From assembly GCF_000471905.2 (NCBI RefSeq), contig NW_006500357.1, positions 2,334,463-2,398,462 on the forward strand: DNA of 64,000 bases, written 5' to 3'. The DNA is from Amborella trichopoda. Its lineage: Eukaryota > Streptophyta > Magnoliopsida > Amborellales > Amborellaceae. Below the pieces are notes generated by a model. That model saw nothing but the letters and a program-made list of their open reading frames with translations, ran no database searches and was not told where the DNA came from. The translations under genes and the position numbers were made by a program. Below, piece after piece: positions 47,000 through 58,053 of the stretch (its first letter is position 1; each line of letters starts with the position of its first letter).

Positions 47000-47145
47000 T
47001 TAGTTTCCAGCTTTCCTGATACCAAACATTTAAAAATACACTACAAGTTATCAAATAGGGGCTTTCCCGATACCAAACATTTGAAAATACACCAAAAGTT
47101 ATTAAACAGGGTTCCCAACTTTCCAGCTACCAATTCTCACCCCAA
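47000..47145. repeat. ~60-bp imperfect tandem duplication
   Basis: The segment GATACCAAACATTTAAAAATACAC with CAAGTTATCAAATAGGG is repeated ~60 bp later as GATACCAAACATTTGAAAATACAC with AAAGTTATTAAACAGGG; a partial third copy follows. Confidence 0.65.
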
Positions 47146-47469
47146 ATTCTAAAATCCTTAGCAATTTGAATTTTTCTGTAAAGAAAGTTATCAAACACGA
47201 CCTTATTTCCCTGATTTCTCTCTCTTTCCCTTTCTCATCTCACAGAAGCAAATCGTAGCCCGAATCCCTCTCTCTGTAACCCATTGTCTCTCTCTCTCTA
47301 ATCCACTGGTACACCCCCCACCCCCCCTTCTCTCTTTCCAAGTCCAAGGTCCCATTTTTTGTCACGAAATATTTCTTTGTTCACAGATCGAGCCCCTCTT
47401 CTTTCTTTAAGCTTTTGATCTCATTTTCTGGTATTTTTAAAAAAGTTTTCTCCATGCCTCTTGATGAAA

Positions 47470-48130
47470 AAAATGAGAAATCTGATATTTTTCAGAAAAA
47501 TGTGCTAACTAATTTTGTCAGTGAATTAGAAAATAAGTGAATCAGTAAATCTGCAGCTATTCACTATTTTCCTGATATTTATCAATAAATCAGTGAATTC
47601 GTCAATCTTTTTATATTGATCAGTTACTTAGAAAAGAGAGTGAAATCTGCAGCTATTTACTGGGGCATTTATCAGTATTTACGTAAATTTGTCAATGTTT
47701 TTCTATTGATCAGGTATCCATAAAAATATAATAAATCAATAAATCTACTAATATTTACTACATTTTTCTAATAGCAACTATTAAATCAGTTAATTTGTCA
47801 ATATTTTGATATTTATCAGTTAATCTGGAAAAATGTGATATATCAGTGATTTTGTTGATACCGATTTTTGATATTTGTAAGTAAATTAGAAAATTGATCA
47901 AAGTTTTTGACATTTATATGTTAATAAAAAATACAATAAATAACTCAGTAAAATCATAATTTTTTTAATATCGATCAGTTAATCAAAAACATAAAATAAA
48001 TCATTAATACGTCTTTAATTCTAAAAAATAAATCATCAATAAGTGTGCCAATATTTACTATTTTCTGATTTTTACCAGTAAATTGGTAAAATTGTCAAAT
48101 TTTGATAGTTATGTGAAAGTAATTTTTAGC
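47470..48130. repeat. degenerate AT-rich tandem array upstream of TBCB exon 1
   Basis: Roughly ten decayed units of ~65-75 bp built on ATCAGTAAATCTGCAATATTTACT-TTTTCTGATATTTATCAGT. The motifs ATTTATCAGT, GATCAGTTA and AATTTGTCAAT recur in the same order. It lies in the presumed 5' UTR intron or upstream DNA of the gene. Confidence 0.55.
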
Positions 48131-48451
48131 ATGAAATCCTCATGTTGACAATGTTTTGGTTCCATTATTTTGTAATGACAATGTTTTGGTTTGCCAGCAT
48201 ATGATCTGAGCTGTCTATTTTGTACGCAATTTCATGGATGGACAATTATTAGAAGATCTCACTGAAATGATAAACTTCATCTTATAATCAATTAGTTATG
48301 CAGTTAACTGTTAAAACAATGGTTTCCAGATTTATAGGTTAGCAAAAAGGGGAAATAGCCAGCATTAGACTTCCTTTGTTTCCCAAGACATGTTGCCAAA
48401 CAAGGGTTTGAGTTTTCAGTTCACTAGTTTCTACTTTTGTCTTTTTCTCAG

Positions 48452-48536
48452 GCTTCTAGTTTCAGTGCCGAATAGGACCAAAATTGGTATTGATTTTGAA
48501 ATCTTGTAAGCATCAAAGAGGAACATAGTGACAGCA
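48452..48536 (+). other. 5' UTR portion of the TBCB first coding exon
   Basis: Follows a good acceptor, CTTTTTCTCAG (48441-48451); a second AG is at 48463-48464. There is no upstream ATG before the coding start. The presence of an upstream UTR exon is inferred. Confidence 0.35.
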
Positions 48537-48638
48537 ATGTCATCCTCTCTCTACGTCCCTGCTGATGAGACTGTCGTGCTGCACGTCACTCATTCGAACC
48601 TCAAGAGCTTCTCCACTGACATGCGCTTCCCTCTGCAG
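48537..48638 (+). CDS. TBCB: tubulin-folding cofactor B, coding exon 1
   Basis: Thirty-four codons from ATG to a CAG|GTACTT donor at 48639. The peptide carries VLHVTHSNLKSFSTDMRF, the first strand-loop of the ubiquitin-like domain and characteristic of plant cofactor B. The protein is cytosolic, binds alpha-tubulin and works with cofactor E in tubulin heterodimer assembly and microtubule growth. A GTG nine bases upstream is in frame, but the ATG at 48537 has the better context. The exon ends in phase 0 and joins exon 2 at 57411 across an 8772-bp intron, giving continuous homology. No other gene overlaps. Confidence 0.88.
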
Positions 48639-49415
48639 GTACTTCCCCTTATTTCTCTCTCAAGGTTTGGGCATCTTACTTGCATTGTTGTCCCATGCTT
48701 TGTTTTCCGAAGTTTTATTCCTTTGTTCTTCGTTTCCATTTTTTGTTCATAAAGTACTTGATATCACGAATGGTACTTTATTTATTATCGCTTTATTAAT
48801 AATAGTGGTAAATGCATAAAAAAACAAAAAAAAGAATTACAAAGTTTTATAAGTCTTTAGCATATCTGAGCATCTCTCACTAAGAGATCAAACTCGGGTA
48901 GTTTAGGCCTTTTTGCTTTGTGAATTGGTGGATATTACTTCAATATTTCTTTAAAACTTCTTAAATTGATTGTGAGGAATTTCAACAAAAAATGTAGATC
49001 TGGAAGTTACCATTTTCTGAATTTGATGGTGTTGGGGTGTTCGTTGAATTTTCCAACAGTTCAGGTGTCATCTTAGATTATTATTGTAATTATTATAATT
49101 TTCCAGTTTTAGGGTAGAATTATGTAACACAGTCCCAATAGATGGCTGGTTCGGGCCAACTCTTGAGCCATTGTCAAACTCAGTGGTGGAAATAATGTGT
49201 CTTTATGGGCCATTGCTGCATGAATAGTGGCTCCAATTTATTGATTGTGCTTTTGACAAGTGAAAAGCATGAGATGCTGCTAGTAATAAGACTGGAAACC
49301 AAGCTGATCGACAGGTTATTCCTCTAAGTGAAACCCTATAATTCTCACTAGTTTTCAAAGTTCTTTTATGATGTTATAGGCTTTAGTTTCCAAAGCTGGA
49401 AATAAATGATGCCCA
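48639..49415. other. start of TBCB intron 1
   Basis: T-rich intron DNA before the first hAT insertion. Short open frames only. Confidence 0.6.
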
Positions 49416-49423
49416 TGCCCAAC

Positions 49424-50579
49424 CAGTGTTTTAAAATGTAGTTGCATAGCTTTATGCGGTCGCATCAGACGCTATGCGACTTGAAGCACATCGCCTCAGG
49501 CCCCATATGCGCGTTTTACGGATGTGCCGGCATATGCAGTGCATCCCAGTGCATATGAAGGCACTTTATACGTCGCATACACTGCCCAGGCTCGTGGGCG
49601 AAAATAATGCATCATAAGAAACAGTAAAAGAAAGAAAATTGGATAATTTGTTTTTGTTCAAAATCGTCGGATTACTTGGGATCTTGGTTGGGTTTTGATT
49701 TGGGATCTGCTTGGGCGATGATTTGAAGAAGTTTCGGCGTAGATTTGTCAACACATCGAGGGTTTCAAGGGCCGTGAAGATATCAAAATTGTTTTTAATT
49801 AATCAATAAGTTTCCATTTCCTAATACTTTTTTTTGAGGCAATGTCTTCACAATCTTCGCGTAACAAGGATACGGCTTGGAAGTATGCAAAACTCCAAAA
49901 TCCAAAATAGAAAAATTGTGTTATTAGGACTCTTTGTGGAAATACTTATTTGGGGGGGTGTTTTTGGAGTCCGCCAAGGAAGATGAGGTATATTTGGAGG
50001 CCGCGAGGATGATATTGATGATAATGATGCCTCTGTATCCTCGCACTCTGATGTTGGAGATGCACATGCACATAGAGACTCCCTAGATGACTTGTCTGAT
50101 TGAGATTTGGGAGTAAAACTTGACAGTTGAGTGCTGATAAGATTATCTTTTGATTTCTATTCTCTTTTATGTTTTGTCTTGGCTGTTGAACTCTTCATAT
50201 ACATTTAATGGTTGTATGTATCTTTCGAGTTTGCAACTTTAAAGTTTGCAGTTGCAATTATGGTTTTTGGATATTTATGATAATATGATGTCTTCTAGTG
50301 TCTTGCATAAAGTTACTTTCAAGTTTCTAGTTCTACTTTCTAATGTCTGCTATTAGGGAATTCAGAGTGGCAGCTCATAATACTACAGTTAATAAATAAA
50401 TTAAATACCAACTATCACATAAATCACCTCTATATTTTTTCTATGCATTAACATTTTCGAGATTTTTTATATTTATTGACCGCATTGGGGTGATGCGCCC
50501 ACAGCTGGACTGCATCGAGCAGCATTGCCGCATCGTCCCCCTAACTGCATTGGGTCTCTATCCCACATTTTAAATCCTG
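49424..50579 (+). mobile_element. hAT-type DNA transposon, internally deleted
   Basis: Termini CAGTGTTTTAAAATGTAG and (reverse complement of the right end) CAGGATTTAAAATGTGG, flanked by an 8-bp duplication TGCCCAAC / TGCGCAAC (7 of 8 match; 49416-49423 and 50580-50587). GCATCGC / GCGATGC-rich subterminal DNA. The interior keeps only fragments of a transposase gene (49842-50103). It lies in TBCB intron 1. Confidence 0.75.
49842..50103 (+). pseudogene. hAT transposase remnant: BED-finger start joined to acidic C-terminal tail
   Basis: ATG at 49842 opens SSQSSRNKDTAWKYAKLQNP, the start typical of BED zinc-finger hAT transposases (..DPAWKY..). After a stop and a frame change, DDIDDNDASVSSHSDVGD...LDDLSD is read, like the acidic tail of these proteins. 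The catalytic and dimerisation regions are missing, so a large internal deletion joined the ends. Not functional. Confidence 0.55.
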
Positions 50580-50587
50580 TGCGCAAC

Positions 50588-50909
50588 ATGTAGAAGAATT
50601 GAGAAACTTATTCGAGATCATACCAATTTTATGTGTTTGACATGAGTTGTTTTTCCTATATGACAAAAAAGGATAAAAGTAAGCTTTTTTCTTGACTTGT
50701 GGGTTTGTAATGCAATTTGGTATAAAATTAAGAGGAATTGGTTGCTTTTGATTGGATTTGATGCCCATGTGTTGGCATCTTTGAAGTGGATCGTCAACTT
50801 TACTACCCAAGTTCAGCGCGTGGGTTTTGGCAATGATGCAATGCCAAACAATTATCTGCGTTTCGCATTATGAATAGGCAAACCAGGGAAAGCTCAAGGG
50901 ATGTCATTT
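50588..50909. other. TBCB intron 1, unassigned
   Basis: No domain or repeat recognised. Confidence 0.4.
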
Positions 50910-51959
50910 GTAGAAAAATCAAACAATGGCTGGATCACTTCTAATAAGGGCACTCGCTCTTTTTTTTCTTTTTTGTTTTTTCTTTTCTCTCGTATTTGAG
51001 GCCACTCTCTCTAACATCTTTATATTCCACTTTGCCATCTTCCACATGCCTATGTCTACAGTTAGGAAGCTGGAGCTTCTCATGCGTGACTTCTTATGGA
51101 GCATTATCGGAGGAGTCCAAAAATTCCATTTTGTTAGAAAGAAACTGTTCTTAAGCCTAGACATTCAAGTGGGGATGCATTAGTGGAATTCACCAAGAAT
51201 TCTCAAACCAGATTTGCTTTGAAGCTAAAAGTAGCGATTGCATCATGTTTTGGAGAAATCTATGGTTTGACCGACACACCCTCAAACTGGCCTTTCCAAG
51301 TTTGTTCATTATAGTTTTGGATAAGGAGTTCATGATTTCGCAGTCAATTGAAGTGTTAGGTTGGCTAACAGTATGGATACTCCTATTTCAGAGAAGCGTT
51401 AATAGCATTGAGTCTCCAGACTTGATATCTATGCTAGACCTCCGCAAATACCAATTTATTCCTTGATCTGACTACTACAAATTTTTTCGTGCCCTTCCCC
51501 AACAAGTAGTTTTTCAGTGTCATCTTTCTACAAAGCATTCACCTTATAATGAAAGCTTGTTACTGATAGCCAGGCATCATTCACCCCTGTACCTCCTAGA
51601 ATTTCGGTTTGCAACTGGTTAATAGTATCTAATAAGGCTTTGACTTTAGACTATGTCCATAGTAGGGGTATATTGTTACCTAAGAGATGTAGAATGTTCT
51701 AGAAACAAGAAGATACCATGAACCACATGTTCATCCATTGCAAGATGGCCTTCCAAGTCTGGTCTTTCATACTTGTCTTGTCTGACTGGCTATGGGTCAT
51801 CCCTGTCATCTTTCGGACACTTGTTTGGATCATAGTTACTAGGTTCCAATTCCCCACTGGAATCCTGATCCTACGCTCCCCCGCGATCTTATATTTTGGA
51901 AACTCGATACTTCCTATTAGATATCTAGTGCTTGAGATACACATGATCCAGATTCCCTA

Positions 51960-52200
51960 ACGTTGTGGCGTAGTATAATACTGTAACATAGTATAGTACA
52001 ACAGTGTGGCGTAGTATAGCATTATAGTATATTCTAGTAGTATGGTGTAGTAGTATATGCTATATAGTTAGAATTATATACATGGGTTTCAATATGGTAG
52101 CATATGGATTATAGTGCAGAAGAATAGAGTATATGACATAATATTGTAGTATAATATAGCAGTATGATATCGTATAACAGTGTGGTTTACTATACTACTA
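51960..52200. repeat. TAGTATA-rich degenerate repeat
   Basis: Repeated GTAGTATA / GTATAGTA / AGCAGTATGATAT motifs at irregular ~15-25 bp spacing. It interrupts the LINE remnant between its zf-RVT-like and RNase H parts. Confidence 0.55.
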
Positions 52201-52999
52201 TTCTAGTTGAGTGTTCTTAGGGGTCTCGATTTCTAATGAAATGGAGCTTGATCTTGAATTATTTATCATTCTATCCTGATTAAGTTTGATCGAGTTCCCT
52301 ACATATTGGGATTGAGATCCCTAGATTTCAAGATGTAGCCGCGCCCTACCATAGTGAGCTTTCTGCTTGTTATGATCCCACGGTCCCAATCCTGATCCAA
52401 GGTGTGATTCTATCCTGATCCTGGTAACTATGGTTTCATTCTTACATTTCACCCCCTTTTCCTGCCTCGGGATTTTTCTTTGGTGCTCATCCATAATAAC
52501 TACAAGTTGGCCATTTGGCTATTGTGGAAGGGGAGCATTTTTTATGGCACCGAAGCCATATGAGCCCTCTCAAGGATCACATCAGGACGACAATCATTTT
52601 TGGGCGGTTGCCTTAAGAGTTCAAGGTACATTCGACCTTGCTAATTAGTGGATACACATCATATGATCAATACTGCACACAGTCTGAAGATCTTTGGAAT
52701 GGTTACCACTTGAACGGGGAGTGATTAAGCTAAATTTTGATGGTAATTACCATTGAAAATCTGTGCTCTGCTTGAATGCATGAGATTCTACCCACCTTTT
52801 TTGGTCCAATGGGGATAACAGAGACAACACACATGGAGACACAAGCATTGCTGGTTGATACAGGTGTTCAATAGAAGTTGGGATTTGGTCCTACTGGTAG
52901 ATGGTGACTCATAAAATATTATCAGTTGGGCCCCATGGACTACCTCTTCTCCTTGGAGGTTGTAAAACATGCTTGACTAAAATTTCAATGTCATTTGAT

Positions 53000-53724
53000 C
53001 AATGTTCTAAAAAACTGTCCGCCCGGCCCGTAGGTGCCCAAGACACTTTTTGCTGCATGCCTAGACCTAGGCGTCCCATTCTAGGTGCTGTACCTATGCG
53101 GGTGCCCAAATGGGATAGGCGAACGTCTAGTGCCCAGTTCTTGGCTGGTGTCCAGGGACGTGGGCCTTTTTTTCAATTTTTGAAGATGCCCAAAAGGGCA
53201 AAAGGGGTAATTTTGACCCCCAGAAAGGTTTAAATAGGTTATGGGGGTTATTTTCAACCCCCAAAGTTGAAAGAACACTTCCATAAGTCCTCAATCTCTT
53301 AGCTACACCTATTTCTAACAATCAAAAATATTGTTCGTGTTATGAAGAAGCTTCCTAAACTTTTATTTTCTCATTGAAATTATTTTTTCATATGGAGAGT
53401 TGAAGACTATTACTAATACATACCCTATTAGACTTCTAAATTCTTTTAAATTTTGTATGGTTTGAATTTTGAAATTTTTAACTAGTTTATTCTCAACATG
53501 CGATATGTCATATGTTTGTATATAAAAAAATATGTCGCTATATTTTCAAATGCAATAAATTACAAAATTGATACAAATATATCCATTTATGTGCATTTTG
53601 ACAACACACATGTATATATCTAAAGAATTTGTACTACAGGGCACTTGAGGTTCTGGGCTCCCACCTAGGCTCTGAGAGCCATGCAGGCCCCTGAGGGGCC
53701 ACCTAGTGTTTTTTGTAAACCTTG
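53000..53724. mobile_element. hAT-like element inserted in the LINE RNase H region
   Basis: The left end CAATGTTCTAAAAAACTG and the right end (reverse complement CAAGGTTTACAAAAAACAC) are related inverted repeats with GGCGC/CCTAGGC-rich subterminal DNA. The flanking 8-mers CATTTGAT (52992-52999) and CTTTTAAT (53725-53732) match at 6 of 8. LINE coding resumes right after it. No transposase ORF. Confidence 0.6.
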
Positions 53725-54024
53725 CTTTTAATCTCTACAAGTGTTTGTTAGACAATCGTGGGGGGAGGCAAATGCCATTGCTGACTTCCTTGCGAAAGAT
53801 ATCTTGATATCTGTTATCCTCGTCAATCGACAATATGCATCAATGCCTTCTGAAGGAGCAAAATGTTCTTTCACTCTTTTTTGTACAAATAGACATACCT
53901 CCCAGAAATTTGTCTTCTTTTCATTCACATAGGCCAAACTATGCAATGTTAAATTATTAATAGGAGTTGTGCATAGTGGAAAAAAAAATACCACCCAAAT
54001 GAATAGATCAAAAAAAAAAAAAAG

Positions 54025-55712
54025 AAAAAGGAAAAAGGAAAAAGTTCTAGTGGGGGTGGAAGGTGGAGAGACAGTGGAGACGGGTATGCAAAATGTGCAT
54101 AAATTTGAATGAAATATGAAAGAGCCTGTAAACTAATCCGACTTATGGGCTTAGTAAAACTTGTATTCGTTGATGTTTGGTAAGGTTCTAGAAACATATG
54201 AGAGAAATGTTGATGAATTCAGAGATGTGAGGGATACAAGTGGTTTAGTTGAAGCTGGAGATGTCTGCAACTCTTGCGCTTGGTCTAATACTTCAAATAA
54301 AATAGATGGATTTGGCTGGAATCAGGGGTTTTGGATCCAAACTAGATTTCTGAGTTTCATTATACTGAAGAACATCAACTTGCCAAGTAAGCATTTGAGT
54401 ACTTACCCCTTCTAGTTAGGATAGAAAATCTCATTAAGAATATTTAGCCTCCTTTTGGGTTTAAGGTGTTGTAGATTAATGGCTTCGACTTTCATTGGGT
54501 TGTCCACCACATCTCCTGTGCTACTTCTTTTCCTGGTTCTGATTAATATCTATTTCTCCTTGTGCTTAAGAATTTCAAAAGAAATTCTAAAATCCTATTA
54601 AGCAACTTACTGATACTATTTGGAAGGCAGTGCAATGGGTCAAAATGCTGAGAAGAAATTTGAAGATGAGAATGATCATTTCACAGGAAACCAATGTAGA
54701 GGACTAGATCTGAAATAGGCATAGCATGTGTGACTCAGGAATAAAGAAATTTACCCGAGATAGAATTCGGTGGTTTGTTGTCGAGGGGTAGGGAACTACT
54801 GACCGTTTCGTCTAATGATCCTTGCTGTTTCTAGAACTAGAATACCAATAATTAAGTGAGACTATGGGAATTAGTTAGAGAAATCTAAAGAAATTGGTAA
54901 ATTTAGCATTCGAAATATTATGTAATCGGTTACATCTTAAATTGCACGCTTCCTTTTTTGGATTCCTCAGGATCTAGGAGTCTTAGATTCAACGGGTTAC
55001 ATATAATATTCATTTGATCCTTAATCAAACCCATTTGTAATTGTCTTGGTATTTCTTGGTTCGGTATTCTCAAATGTGAAAAGTTCATCATTTTGGCTTT
55101 TGGTCAATTCAAGGTTTAAAAAAATAGATGGGTGACTCGGATTGACCTTTAACACCATGTTTTTGAGGTGGATCACAAGAAAAGCATCACAAAAGGCTTG
55201 GAAACTGTTATAATTTGTAGAGAGAGATGGATGCCAAGGAGAGCGAGAGAGATAGGTTGTTAAGGGAGAGAGAGAGTGGCCATTGGAGGGGGGGGGGGAT
55301 TAATCCCACATTGAACCCATAACTTGTTATAAGGTGGTATAAAAGTTTCATGGCTACTTTTGATAGTGTCGCACGTGACTCACAAGTTTGGATGGCTGCT
55401 TGTGGTAAGTGTCACATGTGACTCAACAAGTTTGGGAAATTGGGCTTGCAATGGTGAGCCCACCCATAAGTTTTTTTTTTAAAATTCTTTAAATGCAATG
55501 TGGGACCAGCAATGATGGAGCCCTTTTATAATTTAAAAGCTGCAAACTTTATATTGGAAATTGTCAACTTGTGAACCAATGATGTGTACAACTTTTTCTG
55601 ATAGAACCGGTTTGATCCGGCTGTTTCTAAGGGGAGTCGTCTGGATCCCGATATATTAAGGGATCCGAATTGCCATGAACAGTTCCTGATTCGGATCACC
55701 GAATTATCAAAC
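54025..55712. other. TBCB intron 1, unassigned
   Basis: AT-rich intron DNA. It includes a short ACAAGTTTGG-containing duplication (about 55375-55440) and a GGATCC/GATTCGG-rich degraded repeat at ~55590-55705. No coding signal. Confidence 0.4.
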
Positions 55713-55720
55713 CTTGGGTC

Positions 55721-56453
55721 CAATGATCGAAAATTTGGCTGCCTTGCAGCATAGGCGGCCTTGCCGATAAACTGCTTAGGCGTGACCTAGGCAGTGGGGT
55801 CGGAGCAGGCTGCCAAGGTAGGCGCATAAGCGGGCGCCCATCTAGTGCTATCCCTTCAAAAAAAAAATTCAAATCCACCAAAACAAAAATAAAACCTAGT
55901 CTTACCCTTCTCTCTTTCTCTCTCTCTCTCTCTCTCTGGTTCATGTGCTCTCTCTACATATGAGAAGAAGAAGAAGAAGATGGACTCCAAGTGTTCGATG
56001 GGTCACGTCTTTCTCTCTCTCTCTCACACACACATACACACAAAGATACACATGGACCCATATTTTCCCTCTTTATATGTAAGAAGAAGAAAAAGAAGAA
56101 AATGACCTCCAAGTTTTCAATGCGAGGTCCCTCTCTCTCTTGCACTCTCTCTCTCTCTCTCTCTCTCTCTCGACATATCTTCCAAGTGTTTGAGACCTCT
56201 CTCTCACAAATTCAGATCCCAAGAAAAAACAAAAGGAAAAAAGAGGATGATCTTTAAGAATTTCATGTGAGACCTCATGGTCACAAATACGTGCGCATGC
56301 ACATATATACACTGAACACATACACACACACATTCACAAAAAACAAACACACACACAAGACAACATATGGCCCCTGCCCAACCCCCTTCCCTTAGGGCCG
56401 CCCGGATATCTGGGCGTCCGCATAGGCGGCCGCATCCGCCTTTGTGAACCTTG
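55721..56453. mobile_element. hAT-like element with perfect 8-bp target-site duplication
   Basis: Flanked by CTTGGGTC on both sides (55713-55720 and 56454-56461). Its ends are CAATGATCGAAAATTTGG and (reverse complement) CAAGGTTCACAAAGGCGG, and both sides carry AGGCGGCC / GGCGCCC-rich subterminal DNA similar to the 53000-53724 element. The centre is microsatellite (TC, CA and AAG runs). No transposase. Confidence 0.7.
55910..56175. repeat. TC/CA/AAG microsatellites
   Basis: TC runs at ~55912-55937, 56010-56024 and 56143-56171, CA-rich DNA at 56024-56045, and AAG runs at ~55964-55980 and 56083-56100, inside the hAT-like element. The open frames here are artefacts of the repeats. Confidence 0.8.
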
Positions 56454-56648
56454 CTTGGGTCAATTGCTTTGAAGAATTTTCATCACTCTGTTGCACAACA
56501 TTGACATAGATTGATTTTTTAAATAATGACCTTGTTTCATTGATTGTCGTACGAAATGTACAAGTCCCTGTATACGTAAATTCAATTGCAAAACCAAGAA
56601 AACTATTGCATATAATACTAGATTTACCAATTTACAAAACTTCTGTTT

Positions 56649-56713
56649 TGGGTTGGGCGGGGGGAGGGGGGGTGGGGGGGGGGGGGGGCGGGCGATGGGG
56701 AGAGGGGTGGGGC
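56649..56713 (+). repeat. poly-G tract with G-quadruplex potential in TBCB intron 1
   Basis: Nearly uninterrupted G on the sense strand, with runs of 5-17 G separated by single A, T or C bases (for example GGGGGAGGGGGGGTGGGG). It would appear in the pre-mRNA. Confidence 0.8.
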
Positions 56714-57410
56714 TGTCTTTATTCTTCTCGAATGGCGATATTTCTTTGGAGCACTTCTACTAAAACTACAATTGACAAATATACTTGCAAGGCCTAAAAC
56801 TACAATTGACAAGCATACTTGCAAGTCTTAACTGTGAAACAAGAGAAGAAAGGAAGAGAAACAAGAGAAGAAAGGAAGAAAAACAAGAGTTAGATGTAGA
56901 TATAAATGCATTAGGTTGTGTCTTTGTCCCTGGATGGCAATGTTTTTTTAGATTGCACCTGCTAAAATCTATTCATTGTCAATTTGTATATAACTTTGTG
57001 TTCTAGTTTGGAGCTTTTCGTAAATGTAATTGCATAAACTCTTTTTCACTGCATCATTTTATCTTCTTTGAATTAGCTTAATTTATAATTGTTTTGCTGT
57101 GAACATACATTATAATAGTTTCCTTTCCTTTTGTGATGCTTTTCTTGTGAGCCTCGGAAACATGGTGTTAAAGGTCGGTCTGCCTAGATATTCTGACTCT
57201 ATTTTGTAGACATCTGAGGTTTTATCATACCCTCTGCCCCTCAATGCATTCTACAATGCTCGAAAGAAATGCTTAGCTTTACCCAGCTGTTATTTGAGTA
57301 TATATCATATTATTCATCTATTGGTTGTTTGATGTGTGGTTATATATTTTTTAGCATCTTTTGACATGTGTCAACAACTCTGTAATAGTATTCTGTATAC
57401 TTTGTTTCAG
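56714..57410. other. 3' end of TBCB intron 1
   Basis: Contains a ~33-bp tandem duplication (CTAAAACTACAATTGACAA at ~56759 and ~56795) and an AAGAGAAGAAAGGAAGA duplication at ~56842-56882, then ordinary intron DNA leading to the TTTGTTTCAG acceptor. Confidence 0.6.
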
Positions 57411-57562
57411 ACTACTGTCGAAGCTGCAAAGGAAAGACTTTGGAAAAAATGTGGTACATCTGTGGACTCAATGTGCCTTGAACTCTACGATGTTAATGGA
57501 ATCAAAGTTTGCGACCTGACTGACAATATGAGTCCCCTTGGAGTTTTCTCTCCACAAGATGG
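57411..57562 (+). CDS. TBCB: tubulin-folding cofactor B, coding exon 2
   Basis: Begins after TTTGTTTCAG and encodes TTVEAAKERLWKKCGTSVDS, then MCLELYDVNG, a DLTDNMSPLGVFSPQD end and the first two bases of a Gly codon before the donor GTCAGT at 57563. This completes most of the N-terminal ubiquitin-like fold of cofactor B (KEKLWKKCGTSV.SM.LELYD is the family signature). The exon is 152 nt, ending in phase 2. The next expected exon (FRLH-DLD region) and the CAP-Gly domain are not in the window, so intron 2 exceeds 6.4 kb. Confidence 0.9.
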
Positions 57563-58053
57563 GTCAGTCTAAAAATTTCATATAATTTTTCTCCATACAT
57601 GTTTGAAAATATGTAATGACAGTTGCTTAACTTGCGTTCATTATTTCCAAGGCCTCGCCAGCTGCCCTGAATTTCTACATATTTTACACCTTTTTTTGAT
57701 TTATGTGCTGATACAATTCTTTTATAGGAATGATTTAGTTATATTTTATTTTTTTGTTTTGTTTTTGGAACTGCACTTGACACTTTACTTTCGTCAAATT
57801 TCTTGGTTCTCTGACAAATGTTCTGGATTTTTGATGTCTATGTAATAGTTATAATGTCGATCAATGTGTGTAAAGATTGGGTAAATTTTCTTCCTTTATT
57901 GTGTACCCTCTACTGATAACTGTATGGTAGGTTTTGTGTTCCTCCCTGGTCATGCCATTGCCAATATAGATAATCATCAGTTAGCCAGGGTTTAGTAAAG
58001 TTTACTGGAGATGTAGTGTGCTGCTAGACAATTCTAATCCATCAGTTAGAAAT
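57563..58053. other. start of TBCB intron 2
   Basis: T-rich intron DNA up to the left LTR. No exon 3 candidate. Confidence 0.6.

Larger units (their letters stand above)
50910..54024 (+). mobile_element. L1-type LINE, 3' part of ORF2, interrupted by a hAT element
   Basis: From the left: the end of reverse transcriptase/thumb (MSTVRKLELLMRDFLWS...KFHFVRKK, ~51050-51150); a segment like FW.D.W (IMFWRNLWFDRHTL, ~51240); a zf-RVT-like domain (RRYHEPHVHPL in one frame, MNHMFIHCKMAFQVWSFI in another, ~51700-51770); and an RNase H start VIKLNFDGNYH (~52720). The RNase H end FVRQSWGEANAIADFLAKD lies after the hAT insertion (~53738-53800). An A-rich tail at 54008-54024 closes it. There are many stops, and the 5' part of ORF2 and ORF1 are absent, as is usual for 5'-truncated LINEs. 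Confidence 0.7.

Noticed and set aside
47215..47340. Alternative promoter/5' UTR for TBCB
   Set aside because: CT-rich with CACAG and GTAAC-like sites but no clear TATA or donor pattern; mentioned only as an alternative to 44940-45192.
55696..56333. Several open frames on both strands
   Set aside because: Created by TC, CA and AAG microsatellites (Ser-Leu, Arg-Glu and Lys runs).
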